Positions 1 through 7,219 of a stretch of DNA of 26,942 nt are shown one piece after another (the stretch's first letter is position 1; each line of letters starts with the position of its first letter). The stretch is from an uncultured Acetatifactor sp. GTDB taxonomy: Bacteria; Bacillota; Clostridia; Lachnospirales; Lachnospiraceae. The position numbers and the translations under genes were made by a program. The stretch is from the NCBI GenBank assembly GCA_910589655.1, contig CAJUTJ010000157.1, forward strand, positions 1-26,942, given 5' to 3'. The notes under the pieces were generated by a model. The model did no database searches. It was not told where the DNA came from and saw only the letters and a list, made by a program, of their open reading frames with translations.

Positions 1-299
1 GCAGCTTAACAAGTTCCTATGAATTTTGAAAATTTCCATAGGGGTGGGCTTATTAAAGTTACCCTTTTTTACATCAACTGCTTGAAAAAAACTTTTTAAA
101 CATTTTTCATTTTACCTATTGACATTTCTTAGCTGGACTTTGCCCTCAGATAGAGATCTTCACCTATCTACTCGAAAAATAATCGGTTAGGTCACAAAAA
201 TTTTGAAAAAATTTCGAAAAGCCGAATAAACATATTTTTCCTATATTGTATTGCTTTTTAGCGGCTTTATCAATGTTAGCTTTTGTGGAACGAATGGGG
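1..299. other. AT-rich gene-free stretch
   Basis: No open frame with a plausible start and ribosome site is visible on either strand, and all frames are closed frequently. Two small inverted repeats are present: CCTATG at 16-21 with CATAGG at 37-42, and AGATAG near 150 with CTATCT near 165. A lone TTGACA near 119 has no good -10 partner. The base composition is clearly more AT-rich than the block at 300-700. Confidence 0.6.
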
Positions 300-700
300 T
301 GCAGGACATATAAACATACCACCCCCCGCTGAACGCGCCCGGAAACCCTCGATACAAGCGGGTTTCAAACGCCTAAATGCTGACAGTCCAGACGTGGAAA
401 ATAAGCGGTTTTTATAGCGCGTTCAACCCTATCCCCCCGCCCTTTCCCATTCATGGGAAAGGGGGCGGCTCTGGAGGATATTCACCAGAGCTCCTATGCA
501 AAAATGCGCGGGGACAACGATTGCTTTGGGACTTTTTGTCTCAAAGTCACTACGCGATAATTTAGATTTTGCGGGTAGAATGGCCAGAGTCTGCTGGGGG
601 CCGCCCTGATAACCAAAACAGGGCGGCCTCCAGTAGGCCCCGGCCATATCGCAGAAAAAACCGCCGCTTTGAGTTTTCCCAATAACGGCGGTTTCGTGTA
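300..700. ncRNA. Candidate structured RNA or origin-like region with nested hairpins
   Basis: No convincing coding frame exists, but strong inverted repeats follow one another. TGAACGCGC at 330-338 pairs exactly with 417-425 and encloses a 7-bp hairpin (342-348/360-366). A 13-bp stem with one 2-nt bulge lies at 437-449/454-468, closed by the loop TTCA. CTCTGG/CCAGAG pair at 469-474/485-490, and GACTTT/AAAGTC at 530-535/543-548. A long imperfect hairpin spans 582-645, with a perfect 10-bp core (599-608/619-628) and outer pairs TGGCC/GGCCA. A 9-bp stem closes the series at 658-666/686-694. The local GC content is far above both flanks. It could be a large noncoding RNA, the single-strand or transfer origin of a lost plasmid or integrative element, or a palindromic repeat cluster. 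I could not match it to a known RNA family, and the strand is undecided. Confidence 0.35.
653..694 (-). terminator. Hairpin with T-run on the minus strand
   Basis: A 9-bp stem (AAACCGCCG at 658-666 with CGGCGGTTT at 686-694) has a 19-nt loop. Read on the minus strand it ends in six T residues (AAAAAA at 655-660 on plus), the form of an intrinsic terminator. No minus-strand gene lies upstream of it within 300 bases. It may end a short RNA, or be part of the structured block on its left. Confidence 0.5.
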
Positions 701-1033
701 GGTTGGCTCCATTCTTTAAGTGTCGTGTTATTATACCCTTGTCAAATACACTAAAGCCTTTATGGTATATAAATCTTCAAAAGACTATCAATGAGAAAAA
801 TGGACAGATAGTCTGCTGATATGAGGAATCTAAAAGTGGTTGGAGAAGTCCGGTTGGGTGTCATGATATAGTTAATATGAGGAAATCAAGGAGCATATGG
901 AGTGAATGATATAACATATTAAATAACAATATAAATTGAAGATGTTGACTAATATAAGCAATGGAGATAAACTGGTCTTATGAAAGCTGCCGAATATTGT
1001 TATTACTTTAGAAAATTTAGGAAGGAGGAGGTT
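695..1033. other. Gene-free AT-rich stretch before the defence island
   Basis: No supported gene is seen here. A weak plus-strand promoter is possible (TTGTCA at 739-744, TATGGT at 761-766, spacer 16). The minus strand shows TTGACA and TATAAT only 4 bases apart near 730-746, which is not a usable spacing. The AGGAGG ribosome site of the AbiH remnant lies at the right edge. Confidence 0.4.
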
Positions 1034-1126
1034 ATGAATATACTTGTGATTGGGAATGGGTTTGATCTGGCACATGGGTTGCCTGCGAAGTATGGAGAGC
1101 AGGAACAAGTAAAACGGATCTCGTAG
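1034..1126 (+). pseudogene. AbiH-family abortive infection protein, N-terminal remnant
   Basis: A strong AGGAGG site at 1024-1030 precedes ATG at 1034. The 30-residue product begins MNILVIGNGFDLAHGLP, which matches by memory the conserved start of AbiH-family phage abortive-infection proteins (hydrophobic strand, GNGFDLAHGLPT-like motif, then a tyrosine). Family members are usually several hundred residues long. Here the frame leaves the family after about 20 residues and stops at TAG 1124. Sequence right of the junction encodes a different protein in another frame, so a deletion probably fused an AbiH start to an unrelated gene body. The ribosome site survives, so a short peptide could still be made. 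The remnant identity is fairly secure; the deletion is inferred. Confidence 0.7.
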
Positions 1127-1691
1127 AATATGTAAAAGACAAATATCATAACGCAAATATACTGTGTAAATATACAACAAGGCCAATTATATATATTTAT
1201 ACAGATAGAAATCTTGTTGTTGAAAGATTAAAATCTGATGGATACACGCAAGATAAAATATATTTTAGGCTAAAAAGATCTGAGGCCTGTTGGGAAGATT
1301 ATATATATGTAAATCCTTCTGTTGAATTTGAACTAATAAGTGCATTACGAGGATATAAAAGGGAAATACAATATAAGATTAATCAGTATTCGTATGATAA
1401 AAATGTTTTTTTAATGATGAGATTTCGTGATAGTAACAAGGTTACATATACTGTTGCAAATATGGAATTGTATTGTTTGATGAGGCAAAAGAAGGAGTAT
1501 ATTATAATCCCAATGTCGCATACGAGCTTGGAATGATGCAAACTCAAAACAAAAAATGTTTAATTTTGAAACATCAGTCTTTGCCTAATCCACCATTTGA
1601 TATAGTTAAAGATTTATACCATGTATATATTAAGGAAATTGAACTTGAAAAAATATTAAGCGATTGGATAAGCAGTTTGAAAGATACTTAA
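1096..1691 (+). pseudogene. Broken TIR-like / deoxyribosyltransferase-like effector gene
   Basis: One frame is open from 1066 to about 1465 and contains the segments AGTSKTDLVEYVKDKY and VFLMMRFRDS. The reading then continues in another frame, giving GIVLFDEAKEG followed by NPNVAYELGMM and KKCLILKH, and stopping at 1691. NPNVxYELG with a following strand and the lysine-rich K-C-L-I-L-K pattern is typical of TIR-like and nucleoside 2-deoxyribosyltransferase-like nucleotide-binding domains found in bacterial defence proteins. Only about 10 residues separate the first strand (FLMMRF) from GIVLFDEA, where such domains usually have 50-60. The core therefore seems deleted as well as frameshifted near 1460. 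No intact start codon with a ribosome site is visible. It lies just upstream of a NACHT NTPase and may once have been its partner; that link is inference. Confidence 0.6.
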
Positions 1692-1845
1692 TCAAAAAAG
1701 ATAAGGTAGCATTATTGAATCTATTTCATATAAGATTGTAGCGTACGCATTGAATTTAGCTGCGACAAATATTGTGTTGTTAGTGGGGATATGTAAGTGG
1801 GGGAAGTTGGAATTTCGTGGCAGTAACTAATAAGGAATACTGAAA

Positions 1846-4770
1846 ATGGGAGAATACAAAGAGATGGTAAGAAGAGTGGTTGGTGTATTAGGGGTTGTCT
1901 TTAGAATGCTATTAAGATATTGGGCAAAAGATGACAAAGTATTAAGTGCAAATATTGTAGATGTGGAACAATTTGCGCAACAATGTGGTTTGTCAATCTG
2001 GGAAGCAAAAAAGTTTAATAGAACTATAGAAGAATTTATAGATATTATAGCAGAGAATTTTATTAAAGAATTTGGTAGTCAAATAGAAAACGAAAAACGT
2101 AAAGAAGCAATCTTTCTTCAAATACAAGAAGATGTAGAAAAAGTTGGTATTAGTGATATTAAATTAATTACAGCTATATCTAATCCCGACGATTTGCAAA
2201 ATATTATTATGGATCAATCGAGGAAAGAGAGAGAATATTGGAGTGATACAGAAATAGGAGCATATACTAATTGTGTAAGATACATTTCTAAGGCGGGTAT
2301 AGAATTTGTGTCAAAATTGCCTAACTTTACACCAAAAGCACTAGAAGTAGTGATAAAGAGACAAGAGGAATATCATCAGGACTTATATAATATTCTGATG
2401 GATATTCAGGCAATGACACGTTTGATTAAAAGTACAGATATCAGGTATCAAGAATATGAAAACATATATAGGGAGAAAATAATTGAGAAATACAGCAAGG
2501 TGGAATTAATTGGGGCAGGGATCAATAATGTCAGGAATATAACAAGGTATGATATTTCATCTGCATATGTGGAATTAAATTGTGTGAGTGAGGACGATTA
2601 TGGAGAAGAAATTGAATTGTCACAAGTGTTTTCTGATAATAACGTTGTTTGGATAAAAGGAGAGGCAGGTTCAGGAAAAACAACCTTTTTACAATGGATA
2701 GCAATCTGTACAGCTAAAAATGAATATCAAAAAATTGAAAATATCAGAAATACAATCCCTATTATAATAGAATTAAGAAATACAAAATGGCCAATCAGTT
2801 TGCAGGATGCCGTTAATAAAATAACTTCAATATATGGAAGCAACTGTCCTGATGGATGGGTTTTGAATTTGCTAAAAAGAAATAGGGCTGTTTTGCTGTT
2901 TGATGGTTTGGATGAAATAAACCAAATGAAGAGATTGGATGTTTACAAATTTGTTGAAGATATTGTAGAACAAAATCCCAGAATGAAAATCTTGCTGACG
3001 GCAAGAAATTCTGTAAAAGACTGTCTTAATTGTGATTGCACAGATTATGAAATAATGCCTATGAATGCAGAAAATATCAAAAAATTTATTGTGTATTGGC
3101 ATAGGTCTGTTTTGAGAAAGGATGCGATTGTTAGCGATCAGGAGATTGACAGACTGCAGTTTCATTTGAAGAAAAAGATATTAGAGAGTCCGTCATTGAA
3201 GATATTAGCTAAGAACCCCTTATTATGTGCGATGATTTGTGCATTAAATTACATAAATAATGAACAATTACCCGAAGGTAAAATGGAATTATATGAGAAA
3301 TGTTGCGAGATGTTAATGGATGCAAGAGACAATCAACGAAAAATTGACAGGAATATTTACAGGAATTTGCCTAATCTTGATTATGGTAAAAAAAGAAAAA
3401 TTTTAGAAGAAATATCATATTGGATGATGAATGGAAATGTTTCATCTGAAAGTAAAAGCAGTGTGAGGGAGTACTTAGAACACTTATTGAAAGATACCAA
3501 TATTTTAGCTGATAATAAAAAAGAGTATACTACGGAGGATGTACTTGATTATTTAATTGAAAGAAGCGGTATTATTAGGGAACCAGAAGAAGGCATTATT
3601 GATTTCGTTCATAAAACCTTTATGGAATTTTTGGCAGTAAAAACTATTTGTAGAAATTGTGATTGGAATGTGTTAGTCAGAGAGGCGTGCAATTCTAATT
3701 GGAAAGAAACAATTATTATGTGTTTTCATGAAATGGGAAGCGAAAATATATCTCGCGTATTAAGAAAACTGATATGTGAAGGGGCATTCAAAGACGATGA
3801 TAGATATATTTTAATGGCATCGTTAGGCGCTTCCAATGCTGTTTTTCTTTCAAATCATGAAATAAAAGAAGAAATAGATGAAAAAATCAGGAATATGATT
3901 CCTCCGAAGCCAGCCGATTTGTCGGAAATATCACAAGCAGGAACATATTTACTACCGTTTCTAAAGGATTTAGAAACATATTCAAATGATGAAAAGGGAA
4001 GATGCTTAAATCTGATTGACCGCATAGGAACGGAGGAAGCAATTCCAGCCATAATATCTTATGTTGAAGGAAATGGAAACGATACCGTAAAATTGTATGC
4101 ATTAAATATGTTAGCTGGATTTGAAGATGCAATATTGGAGGAATACAATATAAAAGAGCAGTTGCTGAAAATTTTATTGGATTCAATTAGTGAAGATTCG
4201 TTGATTACTTATGAGTGTATGATAAATATAATAGGTAATGAGAAGTTAATGGAAAAACAAATCGAAAGAATTGAGAGTGTGAAAAGATTATATCTTATTT
4301 GTGACACATTAGAAGAGAGTTTCTATAAAGGAAACACAGAAATTATGTGGTATTTTAGGGGATGTAGGGATGTTGTTTTAAGTGGAAATATACAAAGTAC
4401 TGAATTTTTGAAACAATTTGCTTACATTGATAATTTAACAATGAAAGCAGAAAACGATTTATCAGAAGTGATTCAAAATTTAAGGAATAATAAAAGTTTG
4501 ATAAGTATCAAAAATTTATATCTTGAATCGAAAGAACTGCATTATTTTTATGAACAAGATTTGAGTAGTATGAAAAACATTGAGACTTTTGAACTTCATT
4601 GTATGGACAATAAGTTAGAATTGTACATTGATAATTTTGATGATTATCCAAAACTCAAAAAAGTTGTTTTAGAATTGGAAGATTTTTTGGCAAAGGATAT
4701 AAGATCACAGATACCTGCTTGGAAAGAAAAAAATGTTGATTTAGAGGTAGTAATAGGTACGGGTGCATAG
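1846..4770 (+). CDS. NACHT-domain STAND NTPase, probable anti-phage defence protein
   Basis: This 974-residue cytoplasmic protein has a full NACHT module. Walker A is GEAGSGKTT at residues 272-280. Walker B is AVLLFDGLDEI at 348-358, with the acidic pair D356-E357. A sensor-1-like strand KILLTARN lies near 381-388. A winged-helix-type motif DFVHKTFMEFLA at 586-597 is typical of NACHT and NLR-like proteins. Residues 1-250 are a helical N-terminal domain with no nuclease, TIR or protease motif that I recognise. Residues from about 640 to 800 are helical and HEAT-like (around LIDRIGTEEAIPAIISYVE). The last 150 residues have an irregular leucine-rich pattern and may be the sensor. Bacterial NACHT proteins are known to defend against phages by oligomerising on a trigger. 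The gene is AT-rich relative to later genes and sits beside broken AbiH and TIR-like genes, so it was probably acquired. The ATG at 1846 has a modest AAGGA site 8-12 bases upstream. Confidence 0.9.
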   Translation: MGEYKEMVRRVVGVLGVVFRMLLRYWAKDDKVLSANIVDVEQFAQQCGLSIWEAKKFNRTIEEFIDIIAENFIKEFGSQIENEKRKEAIFLQIQEDVEKVGISDIKLITAISNPDDLQNIIMDQSRKEREYWSDTEIGAYTNCVRYISKAGIEFVSKLPNFTPKALEVVIKRQEEYHQDLYNILMDIQAMTRLIKSTDIRYQEYENIYREKIIEKYSKVELIGAGINNVRNITRYDISSAYVELNCVSEDDYGEEIELSQVFSDNNVVWIKGEAGSGKTTFLQWIAICTAKNEYQKIENIRNTIPIIIELRNTKWPISLQDAVNKITSIYGSNCPDGWVLNLLKRNRAVLLFDGLDEINQMKRLDVYKFVEDIVEQNPRMKILLTARNSVKDCLNCDCTDYEIMPMNAENIKKFIVYWHRSVLRKDAIVSDQEIDRLQFHLKKKILESPSLKILAKNPLLCAMICALNYINNEQLPEGKMELYEKCCEMLMDARDNQRKIDRNIYRNLPNLDYGKKRKILEEISYWMMNGNVSSESKSSVREYLEHLLKDTNILADNKKEYTTEDVLDYLIERSGIIREPEEGIIDFVHKTFMEFLAVKTICRNCDWNVLVREACNSNWKETIIMCFHEMGSENISRVLRKLICEGAFKDDDRYILMASLGASNAVFLSNHEIKEEIDEKIRNMIPPKPADLSEISQAGTYLLPFLKDLETYSNDEKGRCLNLIDRIGTEEAIPAIISYVEGNGNDTVKLYALNMLAGFEDAILEEYNIKEQLLKILLDSISEDSLITYECMINIIGNEKLMEKQIERIESVKRLYLICDTLEESFYKGNTEIMWYFRGCRDVVLSGNIQSTEFLKQFAYIDNLTMKAENDLSEVIQNLRNNKSLISIKNLYLESKELHYFYEQDLSSMKNIETFELHCMDNKLELYIDNFDDYPKLKKVVLELEDFLAKDIRSQIPAWKEKNVDLEVVIGTGA

Positions 4771-4915
4771 GCATAAACGTACAAAGAAAATAGTATATAC
4801 AACATAGATATTGCATATTGTATCTAAATACAAGAATGTAGTAGGCATAGGCCAGATAAAATACTCGCAGTTCTTCCGTTGTGAAACAGGAATTACGACT
4901 ATTTCGTGTACACAT

Positions 4916-5191
4916 TTATCGTTTTTCCTCTATAGGTACAATCTGTAAAGTATAGCTCAGTGGTACTAAAATCTTCAAAAGGCTGTCAATCTGGGGAGAA
5001 TGGACGGAAGATTCCAATCGTGCAATGACAGGCTGCTTGACATTGCAGATTTCAGCTAACTGGGACTGAGTAAGGCCTTTTTCTTCACGTATGTCTACCA
5101 TTGTGCGGATCAGGTCTTTTTCCAGTTCTATAGCGCTTATGTCTTTCTGGTTTTTAGATAAATCATTTTTTAACTCTTTCCATGTGGTCAT
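4916..5191 (-). CDS. Xre/HigA-type antitoxin with helix-turn-helix
   Basis: This 91-residue DNA-binding protein has a clear HTH_3 helix-turn-helix around residues 32-60 (REEKGLTQSQLAEICNVKQP followed by VIARLESS). The flanking helices bind and neutralise the toxin in known HigA-like antitoxins, which also repress their own operon. It is the downstream gene of a two-gene minus-strand operon, and its ATG overlaps the toxin stop by 4 bases, implying translational coupling. Toxin-first order is characteristic of HigBA rather than RelBE. Assignment as an antitoxin rests on this arrangement plus the fold. Confidence 0.86.
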   Translation of the reverse strand: MTTWKELKNDLSKNQKDISAIELEKDLIRTMVDIREEKGLTQSQLAEICNVKQPVIARLESSVHSPQIDSLLKILVPLSYTLQIVPIEEKR

Positions 5192-5460
5192 ATTACCAAA
5201 TTGCTTTCCAAATAATCCTGTAAATTTCTTTTTGCCTGTTCTATTTCACGTTTGGGCGTTTTCTGTGTCTTTTTGAGAAAACGGTGGAGTATGATAAACC
5301 TGTTGTCTTTATAATATGCATAAAGAAATCTGTTTCTCAGTGGTCTTAGTTCCCAGATTTCTCCATCCAGATTTCGGAGGCGGTGTGAAAAAGGCTGCTT
5401 TGAGGCATGAGAATTATGTGTCCAAAGCAGCTTTCCGTACTTTGGCCTAAATAAGGGCAC
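5188..5460 (-). CDS. HigB/RelE-type toxin (Gp49-like), possibly N-terminally short
   Basis: The core DGEIWELRPLRNRFLYAYYK, followed by FIILHRFLKKTQKTP and REIEQAKRNL, is the hallmark of phage-derived Gp49-like HigB/RelE toxins. These are ribosome-dependent mRNA interferases. Family members usually have 105-120 residues. Here only 90 can be read from a GTG at 5460, with no recognisable ribosome site. The frame closes upstream at a TAA near 5484, and no ATG lies between. The first 15 residues look unlike the usual N-terminal strand and helix, so the toxin may be truncated and inactive while the antitoxin remains. The core and its overlap with the antitoxin are clear; the start is not. Confidence 0.75.
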   Translation of the reverse strand: MPLFRPKYGKLLWTHNSHASKQPFSHRLRNLDGEIWELRPLRNRFLYAYYKDNRFIILHRFLKKTQKTPKREIEQAKRNLQDYLESNLVI

Positions 5461-5490
5461 ACAGGTGCAGGCAGAAATTATGGAACCTTA

Positions 5491-5519
5491 TTGTAAATAT
5501 GCGTATTTTTTTGTATAAT
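5491..5519 (+). promoter_or_regulatory. Sigma-A promoter for the Rpn nuclease gene
   Basis: TTGTAA at 5491-5496 and a perfect TATAAT at 5514-5519 are separated by 17 bases. The predicted start near 5526 gives a leader of about 90 bases to the ATG at 5616. No other gene lies between. Confidence 0.75.
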
Positions 5520-5615
5520 TTAGATATGGCGAGAGCGGATTGCAGTGTATCGTCTAATGGTTTTGGTCAATATTAGAAGTACAATCAGCATGAAATTCAA
5601 TTGTGAGGTGGCAAA

Positions 5616-6479
5616 ATGGCACAGAATACGCCAAAGAGAAAGATAAAGGACAGTGTATTCACTAATCTGTTTCAAGACAAAAAGTACCTGCTGCAGCTGT
5701 ATAGGGCACTCCATCCAGAGGATTGTGACGTGACGGAAGATGAAATTGCCGACATTACAATCAAGCATGTTCTGACTGATGCCGACTATAATGATCTTGG
5801 ATTCTCTGTGGGCAACCGCTTAATGGTATTGGTGGAGAGCCAGTCAACATGGACAACGAATATCATTATCCGTGCGTTGATGTATCTGATTCAGACCTAT
5901 CATGATTATTTTAAGCGTACCAACCAAAACCTATACGGAAGCAAAAAAGTAATGATACCGAAACCTGAATTGTATATGATCTATACGGGTGACAGGAAAA
6001 ATATTCCAGACAGTATATCACTTTCAAATGAATTTTTTTATGGAGATAGGATTTCTATTGATGCAGAAGTCAAAGTTTTGTATCAGGAAAATGAGAAGGA
6101 CATTATTGGGCAGTATATAATCTTTTCCAAGGTTTATAATGAACAGAGAAAATTATATGGAAATACGAAGCAGTCAGTAACAGAGACAATCCGTATCTGT
6201 AAAAGCAGAAATGTGTTAAAAGAGTATCTCGAAAATAAGGAACAGGAGGTTGTTGATATTATGATGACATTATTTGATGACGAACAGATTCTGAAAGCGT
6301 ATGTGAAAGATATTAAAGACAACACAGCACAGGAAACGGCACGGGAAACTGAAAGAGAAATGGCAGAAAGAATGATAAAAAAGGGTAAAATGCCGCTGGA
6401 GGAAATAGCAGACTATGTTCCAACACTGTCATTAGCAGAATTAAAAGAGATTGAGGCAAAAGTCATGCACTTAGTTTAG
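5616..6479 (+). CDS. Rpn / PD-(D/E)XK nuclease family transposase-like protein
   Basis: This 287-residue protein has the N-terminal KDSVFTNLFQDKKYLLQLYR segment and body of the PD-(D/E)XK nuclease family often annotated as putative transposase or Rpn (recombination-promoting nuclease). Candidate catalytic residues are in DADYNDLGF (55-63) and the strand VLVESQST (71-78), where E74 and Q76 form the E-x-Q variant of the (D/E)xK motif. A PELYMIYTG strand follows, and the tail from about 225 is charged and helical. Family members nick or cut DNA and are linked to RecA-independent recombination; they are common and multicopy in Lachnospiraceae. A GAGGTGG ribosome site precedes the ATG. Length is normal and I see no break. 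A tail fragment of a second copy follows. Confidence 0.87.
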   Translation: MAQNTPKRKIKDSVFTNLFQDKKYLLQLYRALHPEDCDVTEDEIADITIKHVLTDADYNDLGFSVGNRLMVLVESQSTWTTNIIIRALMYLIQTYHDYFKRTNQNLYGSKKVMIPKPELYMIYTGDRKNIPDSISLSNEFFYGDRISIDAEVKVLYQENEKDIIGQYIIFSKVYNEQRKLYGNTKQSVTETIRICKSRNVLKEYLENKEQEVVDIMMTLFDDEQILKAYVKDIKDNTAQETARETEREMAERMIKKGKMPLEEIADYVPTLSLAELKEIEAKVMHLV

Positions 6480-6519
6480 ATATGGTCAGAGAAAACACAA
6501 CGACTAAGGGTGGTATTAG

Positions 6520-6594
6520 ATGACGCTGTTTGAAGGTGAACAGATAATGCAAGCCTGTGTAAAGGATGTTGAAGAAACGGCAAAAACGGCATAG
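6520..6594 (+). pseudogene. C-terminal remnant of a second Rpn-family gene
   Basis: The frame reads MTLFEGEQIMQACVKDVEET, then four more residues and TAG. It resembles MTLFDDEQILKAYVKDIKDN in the C-terminal part of the intact Rpn gene just upstream. The surrounding bases are too diverged to be a recent exact duplication. No ribosome site precedes the ATG. It is most simply the decayed tail of a neighbouring paralogue. Confidence 0.6.
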
Positions 6595-6979
6595 TCTGCT
6601 GAATCCAGAGCATGTAGAAACCGATACGCGTTTTATAAAATATTGGCGTACCAATGGCGTATTTTCGCAGACTAAAGCACCGAAACACCAGTAGAGCCAA
6701 AGCGTTCACAGCTGTCAGGGGTGTAGTTGGTGATACTTATTATGTATACCAGATTACCCCTTACGAGCTGTAATATAGAAAAGAGCTGCTGAGTGCCTGC
6801 ATGAGAAACACTGTCATATCACGGAACAGAAGTCATATAAGCGGCGGAGAACACACACTTTGGCGCAGGAAAGCCTTGGGGGTTGGCTCAAATCATGAAG
6901 CTGTTCTCCGGGCAGGCGGCTTCTCTGCATGAGGGAAAAATGAGCCGCGGATATGACTGGAAAATTACTATTATTTTGC
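6595..6979. other. Gene-free stretch with two hairpins
   Basis: No gene is supported. CGGAGAACA at 6845-6853 pairs perfectly with TGTTCTCCG at 6902-6910 and encloses about 48 bases. GCGGCT at 6916-6921 pairs with AGCCGC at 6943-6948 and holds an inner CTC/GAG pair. The pattern is riboswitch-like in shape, but I could match no known aptamer consensus. The promoter at 6980 lies downstream of it, so it is not in the leader of the next gene unless an earlier promoter is used. Confidence 0.4.
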
Positions 6980-7007
6980 TTGACTTTTAGCCTTTGCAAA
7001 ATATAAT
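6980..7007 (+). promoter_or_regulatory. Sigma-A promoter upstream of the M60 peptidase gene
   Basis: TTGACT at 6980-6985 and a perfect TATAAT at 7002-7007 are separated by 16 bases. The leader to the ATG at 7220 would be about 205 bases. It contains an open frame of 42 codons (7037-7162, starting MKKRYALEQF) that lacks a ribosome site and is probably not translated. Confidence 0.68.
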
Positions 7008-7219
7008 AAATATGACAGAATTTATATACATATAAAATGAAAAAGCGGTATGCTTTAGAACAATTCCGGCAGAGCTTTTTGACATGGTCGATGGGGCGGC
7101 AGAGCAATTTTCAGGATTGCTTTGTAGGGATTTATATTCGGTTATTTTTGGATTTTAAGAAATAACAAGGTTTTCATCGGCTTTGGAAGGCGGTCTGCCG
7201 GATACGAAAGGAGAAAGGT

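Noticed and set aside
377..712. Three short overlapping frames (377-565 plus; 429-647 and 494-712 minus)
   Set aside because: They cross strong hairpins, have no ribosome sites, and read as low-quality protein. The DNA structure explains the open frames better.
872..1186. 104-residue minus-strand frame across the AbiH remnant
   Set aside because: It is antisense to a recognisable remnant, has no ribosome site, and its Ile/Leu/Tyr richness follows from AT-rich DNA.
6845..6948. Riboswitch-like fold with a 9-bp closing stem
   Set aside because: Compared by eye with the c-di-GMP, c-di-AMP, cobalamin, TPP, FMN, SAM and guanidine consensus sequences, none fits, and the best promoter for the next gene lies downstream of it.
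7037..7162. 42-codon frame in the leader of the M60 gene
   Set aside because: No ribosome site and no recognisable sequence; the AT-rich leader easily leaves such a frame open.
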